Positions 36,401-44,237 of a stretch of DNA of 64,000 nucleotides are shown piece by piece. The notes beneath the pieces were generated by a model, which saw only the letters and a list, made by a program, of their open reading frames with translations, had not been told where the DNA came from and made no database searches. Made by a program: the position numbers and the translations under genes. Source of the DNA: Zongyangia gallinarum (GTDB taxonomy: Bacteria > Bacillota > Clostridia > Oscillospirales > Ruminococcaceae); the NCBI GenBank assembly GCA_904419315.1, contig CAJFQY010000007.1:3523-67522 (forward strand), in the 5' to 3' direction. Every line of letters begins with the position of its first letter. The stretch's first letter is position 1.

Positions 36401-38038
36401 GAGTTTTTCTCCACAGGCGGCGATGTGACCATCAACTCCATGAAGATTTATGACATGAAGTCCATGTACAGGGACGATCTACCCCAGCTGGGAGATGATC
36501 CGACCATGCTTTCCCTTACCGCTCCTGAGGATGCAGATATTGGCGAGGAATTTACGGTTTCCGCCAATGTTTTGCCTACTATTGTGGAGAACAAAGCTGT
36601 GACCTGGACCTATGATGAAGGTCTGACCAAGGTCAGCGAAAGCGAGGACAGCATCACCCTGCGGGCAGAGGCACCGGGAGAATACAAAATCAAAGCGGTT
36701 ACTGTGGCCGGCGGCCTGGAGAAGGAAGTCACCGTCAAGGTTATTGACAAGAACTTTGCCACCAACCTGACCGGCTGGCAGACCACCGACGGTATTTGGA
36801 AGGTAGACGAAAACGGATTGCTGGCGGAATGCGGCAGTGATAATTTCGCCATGTCCGAGATCTCTGTAGACGGTGACTTTACACTGGAAGCTGATATTAC
36901 ACTGGAAGCAGGACGTTGTCCCGGATTGGTCTTTTACTCTCAGGGAGTCAATGGAAAAACCACAGGCGCCTATGTATTTAACTTTGACCTAAACATGGAT
37001 AAGTTTAGGATTTTTGAATTCCCCTATATCAATGGTGCCACCAGCGATATAGCCAATCGTACCTTTGCGGATGCCGGTTTGACGCCGGAGATTGGCCAGA
37101 CCTATCATGTGGTGCTGACGGTCAAAGACAATAAGTTCTCGGTGGAATTTGGCGGTGTTCAGATCTTTACTGATGTAGCGGATACCAACACCACCCAGCA
37201 GTACAACAGCGGCCTTTTGGGACTCATTGTCAACCAGTCTACAGTACGGTTCCAGAATGTCTTTGTCACTGCGGCATCACCTATAGAGTCTGTAGTGACA
37301 GAAATTCCCGATATCTATGTGGTGGCCGGCGATGGCACAACCAAAGATGAGCTGCTCGCTCAGCTGCCGCAGCAGGTGACAGTAAAATTTGAAAACAACC
37401 TTGAGGATACTGTTGATGTAACGTGGAACCTGGACAATGTCGATCTTTCTCAGGCGGATACCTATGTAGTCGAGGGTAGCATCAAAGGGACTGAGATTAC
37501 CGCTAAGGCCAAAATTATCGTCACAGCGGCACCGGTTTTAGTAGAGACGGAGCCGGAGAGACTAGAGGTTACTGCGGAAGCGGGAAGCCAGCCGGCGGAT
37601 GTCTTCGAAAAACTGCCCAAAGAAATACAGGGCATCTATTCTGATGAAGAGCGTGTGGCATTGATTCTCACCGGTTGGGATGAGAGCAAGGTAGACTTTG
37701 CCAAGGCAGGTGTCTATGATACGACAGGAACCTTGGCTTTGGCAGAAGATAATACACCGGTAGAATTGACCATTCCTATTCAGGTAACAATAACCGAAAA
37801 TGCTCAGACCGATGAGGGAGACGGCGATATCCCCGGCTCCAATGTGGGTCAAGTAGGCGGTTCTGATTGGGATTGGCCGGAGGAAAGCGGCAATACCACG
37901 GGCAATAATGCCGGTGGCTCTGATGGCACAGGAAAACTGCCAGCGCAGACTGGTGATGCCAGCGCTATCCCTACCGCTATGGCAGTCTTGGCAATCTCAG
38001 CGGCTGCGATCTATGTTCTGCGGCGGAGGAAAAAATAA
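33473..38038 (+). CDS. Secreted multi-domain GH32 fructan hydrolase, cell-wall anchored
   Basis: This 1521-residue protein has a signal peptide (about 1-30), two concanavalin-like/CBM66-type domains (about 50-415), a cadherin-like sandwich (about 417-505), the five-bladed GH32 catalytic domain and its C-terminal sandwich (about 525-1000), a Big-type domain, a further CBM66-like domain, two Ig-like repeats and a C-terminal anchor. Catalytic residues are the nucleophile Asp531 (FMNDPNG), Asp667 (FRDP) and acid Glu721 (ECP). The tail LPAQTGD, a hydrophobic stretch and RRRKK look like a sortase signal, though spacing differs from LPxTG. It should release fructose from levan or inulin outside the cell. 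A paralogue lies at 53.9 kb. ATG 33473 has only a weak ribosome binding site. Confidence 0.9.
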   Translation: MKKGVRRWISAILVLMIVLTSIIPSGLAAVAIDVPEDVNSGAANLSPLAAGDDLQELAGPKLTKISDNNYEMAYQSGNSYALSKSSAGAFVLETDVTIKQGNAATLMFGATTFDATNIGRGTDNTFFGLEFTRNVNNKTVAIKLFQDGTGGLGNHIIQGGTIAATDVDTEKPIPLRLEVTEEKELIIQVAGQTAEYTLAKDFASAYLGGYIGLMTYNSNVVFNNVSLTVISQPSQGNFENNLDGWRVIDGSWVMTDNGIKAINLSTGDKFYMSGTKLEAGEAFVYEGDMHLPYEEGARGGGLVFGVTNPDKPKDTWYCMNVDRNQNVTKLFKNVSGVQGFTIQRTLTEEEKTKEDFHFRVELLEGGKMNFYLDGVLVGSNSDPTFAGGYFGVMSYRSNCSFDNVYYYKVSTPKLTDLEIEGVQLSPEFSDSVYEYTAEVDYAMDTLRIKPTADSKYTITVNDQEAEKGEYYELPIKVGYNDVNIRITDSTGADVSNIITIKVKRNQDPATAFTEDYRPQFHFSPEFNFMNDPNGLVYDPSNGTWHMFFQHSPNLPSMMNQTWGHAQSTDLVNWVQMPTAMEMDELGRIYSGSAVVDEKNTSGFFTDNKEGESKLVAIFTHSGGNTADYGGQKQSIAYSKDHGLTWTKYEHNPVISNKGNQWGSGFRDPKVFWYEDSSYEHGGIWLMIVAGGRARIFSSENLIDWKHESDLTYADGTPLESECPDMFELPIDGDESNTKWVYFGAGKFFVLGELVKEDGTFKFVSETNRIDISNNVTEMYATQSYYNDGTGQGRRISVSWMRDSTAPATLPDKVWNGVQSLPLETSLRTVNGQVKLCFYPVEEVKQLRSAEPIFSIDEDVTINEGDDNILAGVAGQKYDIEATFTPGTATEFGFKLRQGEGEETIVKFNQVTNQLIVDKSKSGAALNAVKSWDMYKKDDGTVSLRILVDWSVIDVFGNEGDSSLNTLFFPDKESIGMEFFSTGGDVTINSMKIYDMKSMYRDDLPQLGDDPTMLSLTAPEDADIGEEFTVSANVLPTIVENKAVTWTYDEGLTKVSESEDSITLRAEAPGEYKIKAVTVAGGLEKEVTVKVIDKNFATNLTGWQTTDGIWKVDENGLLAECGSDNFAMSEISVDGDFTLEADITLEAGRCPGLVFYSQGVNGKTTGAYVFNFDLNMDKFRIFEFPYINGATSDIANRTFADAGLTPEIGQTYHVVLTVKDNKFSVEFGGVQIFTDVADTNTTQQYNSGLLGLIVNQSTVRFQNVFVTAASPIESVVTEIPDIYVVAGDGTTKDELLAQLPQQVTVKFENNLEDTVDVTWNLDNVDLSQADTYVVEGSIKGTEITAKAKIIVTAAPVLVETEPERLEVTAEAGSQPADVFEKLPKEIQGIYSDEERVALILTGWDESKVDFAKAGVYDTTGTLALAEDNTPVELTIPIQVTITENAQTDEGDGDIPGSNVGQVGGSDWDWPEESGNTTGNNAGGSDGTGKLPAQTGDASAIPTAMAVLAISAAAIYVLRRRKK

Positions 38039-38084
38039 TCGTATATCACCAACAGATAAGAAATTATCTATACAACTTTAAATG

Positions 38085-38126
38085 AAAAAGGATGGGGTGC
38101 AGCTTGAGCTGCACCCCATCCTTTTA
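38085..38126 (+). terminator. Terminator of the first GH32 gene
   Basis: AAAAGGATGGGGTGCAGCT and its inverse form a very stable hairpin with a T tract after it. Confidence 0.85.
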
Positions 38127-38196
38127 TAGTTTTTGCAAAAGGCCGGAGAAAACGATATAATAATAAATATCATGGTACTAGGGAGGGAAATACAGA

Positions 38197-38859
38197 GTGG
38201 AGGCATTTGCCAACGGTATCCGGATCTTTTATGAAAAGCAGGGGGAGGGAGCTCCTCTCATCTTGCTTCACGGAAACGGTGAGACCCATGAGATATTTGA
38301 TAAGGCTGTGGAGGCTTTTTCCTCACAGTATACGGTTTATGCGCTGGATAGCCGATGCCATGGGAAAAGTGAGATGACGTCCTCCATTTCCTATAATGAA
38401 ATGGCAAAAGACGTGGCAGATTTTATCAAGGTATTACAGTTGGAAAAACCAATTATCTGCGGCTTTAGCGACGGCGGAATTATCGGGTTGCTTTTGGCGA
38501 TTCGGTACCCTGAGCGCATCTCCCGACTCATTGCCTGTGGGGCGAACGCGACGCCGTCCGGGCTTAAAATAAGATATCAGATGCTATTTCGTCTGTTTTA
38601 TCTCTTCACCCGTGAGCCAAAGCTTAAAATGATGCTGGATGAACCGCAGATTACCAAAGAGGAGCTGGAAGCTATTAATTTGCCGGTTCTCCTGCTGGCG
38701 GGTGAAAAAGATATGATTAAGACCCGGCATACGCAGTATTTGGCGCATTCTATTCCGGGAAGCCAGCTGCATATTTTAAAGGGGGAAACTCATGGAAGCT
38801 ATGTGGTGCATTCTCCAGTCATGCCCCAACATGTCCTACCTTTTCTCGATCTGCACTAG
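38197..38859 (+). CDS. Alpha/beta hydrolase
   Basis: The 220-residue protein has the oxyanion loop LLHGNGETHE, the nucleophile elbow GFSDGG (Ser as nucleophile), an acid in LAGEKDMI and the late His in GETHGSYV, so a complete catalytic triad of the alpha/beta hydrolase fold. The start is GTG 38197 with GGGAGGG upstream. It stands alone between two terminators. The substrate cannot be read; esterase or thioesterase activities are common in this group. Confidence 0.8.
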   Translation: MEAFANGIRIFYEKQGEGAPLILLHGNGETHEIFDKAVEAFSSQYTVYALDSRCHGKSEMTSSISYNEMAKDVADFIKVLQLEKPIICGFSDGGIIGLLLAIRYPERISRLIACGANATPSGLKIRYQMLFRLFYLFTREPKLKMMLDEPQITKEELEAINLPVLLLAGEKDMIKTRHTQYLAHSIPGSQLHILKGETHGSYVVHSPVMPQHVLPFLDLH

Positions 38860-38862
38860 TAT

Positions 38863-38899
38863 AAAAACAGGCGCCGTCTTATGACGGCGCCTGTTTTTT
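38863..38899. terminator. Bidirectional terminator between the hydrolase gene and the feo cluster
   Basis: AAAAACAGGCGCCGTC, a 4-base loop and its inverse form a 16-bp stem. Confidence 0.85.
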
Positions 38900-38934
38900 A
38901 GAGGTTACTGTGGGAGTATATAAGGAGAAAGTAG

Positions 38935-39102
38935 TTATTTAGATTGGTTGTGGGGAGCTACTTGCTCATGCTGACCATGGCAACAACCGGTGCAACCGCC
39001 GCAGCTGCCAGAGCAGCCACCACTTTTGGCACTTTTTCGCATAAAAATGATGACAAGAGCGACAATCACAACAAGAACTCCACCAATGATAAAAGTTGCC
39101 AT
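38935..39102 (-). CDS. FeoB-associated Cys-rich membrane protein
   Basis: The 55-residue protein has one membrane span (about 4-21) followed by CSGSCGGCTGCCHG, a cysteine-rich cytoplasmic tail. This is the family of FeoB-associated Cys-rich membrane proteins, thought to help ferrous iron pass to or from FeoB. ATG 39102 has AAAGGA upstream. It lies 61 bases after feoB in the same direction and is the last gene of the feo operon. Confidence 0.85.
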   Translation of the reverse strand: MATFIIGGVLVVIVALVIIFMRKSAKSGGCSGSCGGCTGCCHGQHEQVAPHNQSK

Positions 39103-39163
39103 ATAGAGAATCCTTTCTATCAAGTCACAGATGACGGGGAAAGAAATCAATCTTTGGATTTGC

Positions 39164-41338
39164 TTACACCTTACTCACTGCTTTTGTGCTGCGAATCTGA
39201 ATGGATTCTTTGCCTTGATATCCTTTGCGGACGAAGAGATACACATACAAGGCAAGCACAACGATGGCGATAAAGGTCCAAATGCCAAAGCCATTACCGG
39301 TGAAAAGAAGCCCCAGCTGATAGACGATCAGCGCGATGGTATAAGCGAAGATGCACTGATAACCAATGGCGAATACTGTCCAACCGGCGTTGTTCATCTC
39401 CCGCTTAATGGCGCCGATGGCTGCAAAGCAGGGAGCGCAGAGAAGGTTGAAGATCAGGAAGGAGTATGCAGACAGGGCTGTGAAGTGAACGGCAATTGCC
39501 GAGAGTCCGCCGAAAGCGCCTTCCTCGACCATAGCCAGAGCATCGCCAGAAACCCCGTAGAGGACACCAAATACACCAACCACTTCTTCCTTTGCCACTA
39601 GGCCCATCACGGTGGCCACTGTGGACTGCCAGTTGCCGAAGCCCAAAGGTGCAAAGATAGGAGCCACAAAGCCGCCGATGGCTGCCAACAAGGACTTATC
39701 CATATCCTCTACCATGGTGAAAGATCCATCTACAATACCGAAAGCACTGGTGAACCAGATGATAATGCTGGAGAGAAGGATGATAGTGCCGGCACGCTTA
39801 ATGAAGGACCAACCCCGCTCCCAGGTGCCGCGGAGCACATTAACAACGGTGGGGACATGGTAGGCGGGAAGCTCCATAACGAAAGGTGCGGGCTCACCAG
39901 CAAAGCGTTTTGTTTTCTTTAGGATAATACCGGAAACGATAATAGCTGCAACACCGATAAAATAGGCCGAAGGAGCAACCCACCAGGCACCGCCAAAGAC
40001 CGCGCCTGCGATGAGGGCGACAATGGGCATTTTAGCGCCACAGGGGATAAAGGTGGTGGTCATAATGGTCATTTTGCGGTCCCGGTCCTGTTCGATGGTA
40101 CGGGATGCCATAACGCCGGGAACACCGCAGCCGGAACCGATCAGCATGGGGATAAAGGACTTGCCGGACAATCCGAAACGGCGGAAAATACGGTCCATAA
40201 TAAAAGCGACACGCGCCATATAACCGCACTCTTCGAGGAGGCAAAGCATGAGGAAGAGGACCAGCATCTGAGGAACAAATCCCAAAACAGCGCCAACGCC
40301 GCCGACAATACCTTCTACGATCAAGCCCACCAGCCAGTCGGCGGTACCAATGGCGGTCAGCCAGCCTTCGACGGTAGGACTGATCCATTCGCCAAAGAGG
40401 GTGTCATTGGTAAACGCGGTGACAATGTCGCCGATGGTTGTGACAGAAATATAGTAAACGATGAACATCACAACGGCGAAGATGGGCAGAGCCAGCCAGC
40501 GGTTTGTGACGATCTGATCGATTTTGTCCGAAGTGGTCATCCCAACTTTTTTCTTATGTACGCAGTTTTTAATCAGTTTAGCCACATAATTATACCGTTC
40601 GTTGGTGATGATGCTTTCACTATCATCATCTTCGGACTGTTCGCAAGCAGTGATGATTTCTTCAATCTGTGCTTTGGTGTCGGCGGAGAGAGTTAATTCT
40701 TCCAATACCTTTTCATCCCGCTCGAACATTTTTACTGCAAACCAGCGGATTGCATCGTTAGGAACCTGACCGCTCAGCAGATTTTCAATACTTATCAGAG
40801 CATCCTCTACCTTAGAATCGAAAGTATGCTGATGTGGAGTCTTACGATGCTCTTTGGCAATGGCTACGGCCCGCTCGGCGGCCTGCTTAGAACCACGTCC
40901 TTTGATAGCGGAAGTCTCAATAACATCGCAACCGAGAGCGGCGGAAAGTTTTTTTACATCAATCTGGTCGCCGTTTTTCTCAACAATATCCATCATGTTG
41001 AGGGCAATGACAACCGGAATCCCCATTTCCAACAGTTGGGTGGTCAAATACAGGTTGCGCTCGATATTGGAAGCATCCACCAGGTTGAGAATAACATCCG
41101 GTTTCTCGTTAATGATATAATTCCGGGAGACGACCTCTTCCAATGTGTAGGGGGAGAGGGAATAAATGCCAGGAAGATCGGTAATAACGACATCCTTATG
41201 GCCTTTTAATTTTCCCTCTTTCTTTTCAACAGTAACGCCTGGCCAGTTTCCAACAAACTGATTGGCTCCGGTTAGGTCGTTAAACATGGTAGTCTTGCCG
41301 CAGTTGGGATTGCCTGCAAGCGCGATTTTTATCGACAT
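39164..41338 (-). CDS. feoB: Ferrous iron transporter FeoB
   Basis: The 724-residue protein moves Fe2+ into the cell. Its N-terminal GTPase domain has G1 GNPNCGKTT (residues 9-17), G3 DLPG and G4 NMMD, followed by a helical spacer and two gate domains of about eight to ten membrane spans with GSGCGVPG and FIPCGAKMP, including the conserved Cys residues. ATG 41338 is fixed by GAAGGAGG; a frame starting 12 codons earlier lacks this site. It follows feoA by 104 bases. Confidence 0.97.
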   Translation of the reverse strand: MSIKIALAGNPNCGKTTMFNDLTGANQFVGNWPGVTVEKKEGKLKGHKDVVITDLPGIYSLSPYTLEEVVSRNYIINEKPDVILNLVDASNIERNLYLTTQLLEMGIPVVIALNMMDIVEKNGDQIDVKKLSAALGCDVIETSAIKGRGSKQAAERAVAIAKEHRKTPHQHTFDSKVEDALISIENLLSGQVPNDAIRWFAVKMFERDEKVLEELTLSADTKAQIEEIITACEQSEDDDSESIITNERYNYVAKLIKNCVHKKKVGMTTSDKIDQIVTNRWLALPIFAVVMFIVYYISVTTIGDIVTAFTNDTLFGEWISPTVEGWLTAIGTADWLVGLIVEGIVGGVGAVLGFVPQMLVLFLMLCLLEECGYMARVAFIMDRIFRRFGLSGKSFIPMLIGSGCGVPGVMASRTIEQDRDRKMTIMTTTFIPCGAKMPIVALIAGAVFGGAWWVAPSAYFIGVAAIIVSGIILKKTKRFAGEPAPFVMELPAYHVPTVVNVLRGTWERGWSFIKRAGTIILLSSIIIWFTSAFGIVDGSFTMVEDMDKSLLAAIGGFVAPIFAPLGFGNWQSTVATVMGLVAKEEVVGVFGVLYGVSGDALAMVEEGAFGGLSAIAVHFTALSAYSFLIFNLLCAPCFAAIGAIKREMNNAGWTVFAIGYQCIFAYTIALIVYQLGLLFTGNGFGIWTFIAIVVLALYVYLFVRKGYQGKESIQIRSTKAVSKV

Positions 41339-41442
41339 TTCTTTACCTCCTTCAGCAGTAACTGCTGGCTCCATTCCTTTGCTGAAAGTTAGAATAAACT
41401 AACCTTAAACGTGAAAAAATTGCGGGAAAGATCCCGCTGCAA

Positions 41443-41667
41443 TTATTCAACAATAATGTTCTCTGCGTCGCCTTTCCGAATAGAAAGCTCATAGCCGCGA
41501 ACGGTAATTTCCACCGGGTCACCCAGCGGAGCTACTTTGCGGACAAAAATAGAGGTGCCTTTGGTAATGCCCATATCCATAATTCGGCGTTTGAGAGCAC
41601 CTTCGCCACCCAGTTTTTTGACGGTCACAGTTTCTCCGCATTTTGTCTGTTTCAGCGTTTTCATCAT
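41443..41667 (-). CDS. feoA: FeoA-domain protein (second in operon)
   Basis: The 74-residue protein is an SH3-like FeoA, with RRIMDMGITKG and GDPVEITVRGYELSIRKGDAENI, which are the conserved FeoA core. FeoA is thought to modulate FeoB activity. It lies just upstream of feoB, and GAGGGGATA precedes ATG 41667. A second FeoA gene lies before it. Confidence 0.93.
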   Translation of the reverse strand: MMKTLKQTKCGETVTVKKLGGEGALKRRIMDMGITKGTSIFVRKVAPLGDPVEITVRGYELSIRKGDAENIIVE

Positions 41668-41709
41668 TATCCCCTCTTTCATTTAGTTATAATGGAAGGC
41701 CGGCATCTC

Positions 41710-41919
41710 TCAAATCATGATGCGATTCGCCATACTTTTACTCAACGCAACTCTCGTGTCTTTCACATTGACAATCAAGTTACCACCGATTTGGGAGACA
41801 ACAGTGACGTCTCCGCCTTCAACAAAACCCAGACTTTCAAGAAAACGGCGGACTTCATCCTTACCGTTGATCTTTTTGACTGTGTTTCTTTCTCCTGAGG
41901 CAGCCATTGTTAACGGCAT
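41710..41919 (-). CDS. feoA: FeoA-domain protein (first in operon)
   Basis: The 69-residue protein has the FeoA core RRFLESLGFVEGGDVTVVSQIGG followed by NLIVNVKDTRVALSKSMANRI. The two FeoA genes share no close identity (only the domain pattern), which suggests division of labour or a heteromeric regulator of FeoB. GGAGGG precedes ATG 41919. The 42-base gap to the next FeoA and the common strand imply one operon. Confidence 0.9.
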   Translation of the reverse strand: MPLTMAASGERNTVKKINGKDEVRRFLESLGFVEGGDVTVVSQIGGNLIVNVKDTRVALSKSMANRIMI

Positions 41920-41975
41920 AACTAAAAATCACCCTCCTTTAAAAAGCTAGGAATAACTAACTGTTAACTAAAGTT

Positions 41976-41997
41976 GAGGTAAGCGATGACTAACCTC
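41976..41997. promoter_or_regulatory. DtxR-type operator downstream of the feo promoter
   Basis: GAGGTAAG-CGATGA-CTAACCTC is an inverted repeat with one mismatch, of the same half-site type and N6 spacing as the sites at 42010, 42684 and 43065. It sits between the feo -10 box and feoA. Confidence 0.65.
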
Positions 41998-42009
41998 ATT
42001 CCGGAAATA

Positions 42010-42038
42010 AGTTTACATCGGCTAACTCATTTTGTCAA
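42010..42038 (-). promoter_or_regulatory. feo promoter with overlapping operator
   Basis: On the minus strand TTGACA (42033-42038) and TAAACT (42010-42015) are 17 bases apart. AGTTTA-N6-CTAACT (42010-42027) covers the spacer and -10, so a repressor bound there would block the promoter. Confidence 0.75.
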
Positions 42039-42198
42039 GGGTTGGAAAGAATTTTTTGGTCAATAATTAAGAAAAAGCTTTTGCATCTTGCGATGATTGT
42101 GACAGTATGATAAAATTGTAATCATATTGGTATCAAAATTTTTGTATAGAATGTCAGAAAGGTGAAACCTATAATTCAATAAAGAAGGAATAAGAACA

Positions 42199-42582
42199 AT
42201 GAAAATTCAAGAATCAGCAGAGAACTACCTAGAAACCATACTGATCCTCAAAGAGAAGAAAGGAGTGGTACGCTCGATTGATATCGTCCATTATATGAAT
42301 TTTTCCAAGCCTAGTATCAGCCGAGCCGTGAACCTTCTCAAAGATAATGGTTATATCACCATTGACAAAGACGGATGGATTGAACTGACACAATCAGGGC
42401 TGGAGATTGCACAACGAATCTATGAACGCCATCGGCTGATGACGGAATGGTTGGTGACTTTGGGAGTGTCGGAGGAGACCGCGGCTCAGGACGCCTGTCG
42501 TATTGAACATGATATCAGTGATGAGACCTTTGAATGCCTGAAAGCACATATTTTATATCGAAAGGAAAAAGAAGAGAAATAG
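42199..42582 (+). CDS. DtxR/MntR-family metal-dependent repressor
   Basis: The 127-residue protein has the N-terminal winged helix of DtxR-family repressors (YLETILILKEKKGVVRSIDIVHYM, FSKPSISRAVNLLKDNGYI) and the metal-binding/dimer region with HRLMTEWLVTLGVSEETAAQDACRIEHDISDE split over its end. It lacks the C-terminal SH3-like domain of long DtxR proteins. Neighbouring feoAB and the operators make Fe2+ the probable co-repressor; Mn2+ cannot be excluded. AAGGAA precedes ATG 42199. It lies divergent from feoA, with 279 bases between them. Confidence 0.9.
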   Translation: MKIQESAENYLETILILKEKKGVVRSIDIVHYMNFSKPSISRAVNLLKDNGYITIDKDGWIELTQSGLEIAQRIYERHRLMTEWLVTLGVSEETAAQDACRIEHDISDETFECLKAHILYRKEKEEK

Positions 42583-42655
42583 AAAATCTGTCAAAGTTTT
42601 TCGGTGATGGACCTTTCAGAAAGAGATTTTGTATTCGTTTGCTAGAAAAATAGGA

Positions 42656-42684
42656 TTGACAAGAAAAAAGTTATATGATATCGT
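42656..42684 (+). promoter_or_regulatory. Promoter of the DUF2325 gene
   Basis: TTGACA (42656-42661) and TATCGT (42679-42684) are 17 bases apart, just before the operator at 42684-42707; the -10 match is partial. Confidence 0.6.
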
Positions 42685-42707
42685 TTAGTTAGCGATTGCT
42701 AACTAAA
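42684..42707. promoter_or_regulatory. Perfect DtxR-type operator before the DUF2325 gene
   Basis: TTTAGTTAGC and GCTAACTAAA are perfect 10-base arms separated by GATT. The core AGTTAG-N6-CTAACT repeats the site before the DUF3793 gene. It sits just downstream of the -10 box. Confidence 0.8.
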
Positions 42708-42726
42708 TATGATAGGAGGAATGAAA

Positions 42727-43026
42727 GTGAGCATTGTCATCATTGGCGGCAATGAGCGGATGGAATGCCAGTACAAACAGATTTGTAAAAAATTTGGATG
42801 CAAAGCTAAAGTATTTACAAAGATGCCTGCGGATTTTAAAAAGCAGATTGGCTGTCCGGATCTTATGGTCCTTTTTACCAACACTGTGTCTCATAAGATG
42901 GTTGGTTGTGCTTTGCAGGAAGCCAATCGAAAAAATTCTGTTGTTGCCCGCTGCCACAGCAGCAGTGCTTGTGCGCTGAAGGAACTGCTGAGCAACCATT
43001 GTCGCTGTGAAACTACTGCTGGATAG
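42727..43026 (+). CDS. DUF2325 protein
   Basis: The 99-residue protein reads MSIVIIGGNERMECQYK at its start and has CHSSSACALKELL near the end, both typical of DUF2325, a Rossmann-like family of unknown function that is often found with iron genes in Clostridia. The start is GTG 42727, 7 bases after AGGAGG; ATG 42721 is too close to that site. Its operator puts it in the same regulon as feoAB. No reaction is known. Confidence 0.8.
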   Translation: MSIVIIGGNERMECQYKQICKKFGCKAKVFTKMPADFKKQIGCPDLMVLFTNTVSHKMVGCALQEANRKNSVVARCHSSSACALKELLSNHCRCETTAG

Positions 43027-43064
43027 AAGATCAAAGGAGCATAGCTCTTTATTTTTTAGCATAT

Positions 43065-43082
43065 AGTTAGCCAAAACTAACT
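43065..43082. promoter_or_regulatory. DtxR-type operator before the DUF3793 gene
   Basis: AGTTAG-CCAAAA-CTAACT, the same arms and spacing as the operator at 42684. It ends 13 bases before ATG 43096, over the expected ribosome binding site, so it may act as a roadblock or there may be a further promoter upstream. Confidence 0.7.
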
Positions 43083-43095
43083 GATGGAGGAATGA

Positions 43096-43698
43096 ATGAA
43101 CCATACTTTGGATCACCTGTTAGCGTTTCATTGTGGACCTACTTTGGCAGGAATTAAGCCGGCGAACCTTCTTTCACTAGATCAAGCCGCCTATCCCGAT
43201 CTCAACGATCAGATCCAGAAATACAACTATTTTCTAGGCCAATGTGGGCTGCAATTTGAAATTATGTGCAGATGCAAAGGCCACTGGTTACTTCTGGTTT
43301 TCCGTAGAGAGATGTTGGAAAAAAGTCTGCAAGGAAACAACGTCCGGATCATACTTCAACAGACGGGATATCCTTTACAGGAAGGTGTAAATGGCTGGAT
43401 TACCCACTTAAAAAAACGTCTTAGTTCCTGCGGTGGATTTCCTCATGAAATTGGACTGTTTTTAGGATATCCCATTGAGGATGTATTGGGATTCCAGGAA
43501 AAACAGGGCAAGGATTATCTGTTGTGCGGGCATTGGAAGGTGTATGCAAATCCGGAAAAGGCAAAGCGTCTATTTGAACGATATGACCGCTGTAGGAAAG
43601 CAATCTACAGACGGGTAGAACAGGGAGATTCAATTATAAGGGTATTTTGTGGTGCGCATTCTGAATATGTCTTGAAAGAGGCATGCAGATACGCATAA
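43096..43698 (+). CDS. DUF3793 protein
   Basis: The 200-residue protein belongs to DUF3793 (FPHEIGLFLGYPIEDVLGF is the characteristic segment). The family has no known reaction and is found in Clostridia near iron-uptake genes. GATGGAGG precedes ATG 43096. It lies between DUF2325 and a flavodoxin, with its own operator, so it is expected to respond to iron. Confidence 0.8.
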   Translation: MNHTLDHLLAFHCGPTLAGIKPANLLSLDQAAYPDLNDQIQKYNYFLGQCGLQFEIMCRCKGHWLLLVFRREMLEKSLQGNNVRIILQQTGYPLQEGVNGWITHLKKRLSSCGGFPHEIGLFLGYPIEDVLGFQEKQGKDYLLCGHWKVYANPEKAKRLFERYDRCRKAIYRRVEQGDSIIRVFCGAHSEYVLKEACRYA

Positions 43699-43729
43699 AC
43701 ATTCTTTAATATAGAAAGGAAGAAAAATA

Positions 43730-44161
43730 ATGAGCAAAATGGCAGTGATTTATTGGTCCCAGACAGGAAATACCCAGATGATGGCCCAGGCCATCATGGA
43801 GGGTGCAGTACAGGCAGGCGTGGAAGCGGAGCTGTTTACCGTATCTGAAATTGCGCCGGAACAAGCCGCTACCTATGATTTGCTGGCGTTAGGCTGCCCG
43901 GCTATGGGGGCAGAAGTTTTGGAAGAGGAGGAGTTTGAGCCGTTTTTTACCGCGCTTGAGGACTCTCTTTCTGGAAAGAAAGTTATGCTTTTTGGCTCCT
44001 ATGGATGGGGAGATGGTGAATGGATGAGAAATTGGCAGGATAGAGTGACAGATGCCGGCGCTGTGCTTTTCCAGGGTGAGGGACTTATCCTCAACGAGAC
44101 GCCGGATGAGGCAGGATTAGAAACATGCAAAAGTTGGGGCAAGGAATTTGCCGGCCAGTAA
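43730..44161 (+). CDS. Flavodoxin
   Basis: The 143-residue protein is a flavodoxin, a small FMN electron carrier that replaces ferredoxin when iron is short. It has the phosphate loop YWSQTGNTQMMAQ (SxTGxT) and the YGWGDG FMN loop. GAAAGGAAG precedes ATG 43730. Its place behind the two DtxR-regulated genes fits iron-sparing. Its own operator is not visible, so it is probably read through from the DUF3793 promoter, only 31 bases away. Confidence 0.93.
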   Translation: MSKMAVIYWSQTGNTQMMAQAIMEGAVQAGVEAELFTVSEIAPEQAATYDLLALGCPAMGAEVLEEEEFEPFFTALEDSLSGKKVMLFGSYGWGDGEWMRNWQDRVTDAGAVLFQGEGLILNETPDEAGLETCKSWGKEFAGQ

Positions 44162-44198
44162 TCATAGAAGGAATGGTTTCCTTTTTATAACTCTGTGT

Positions 44199-44237
44199 AA
44201 AAAAGCGCTTGGAATTTGAGAATTCCAAGCGCTTTTT
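44199..44237 (+). terminator. Terminator after the flavodoxin gene
   Basis: AAAAAGCGCTTGGAATT, a short loop and its inverse make a stem of about 17 bp followed by TTTTTCTT. Confidence 0.85.
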
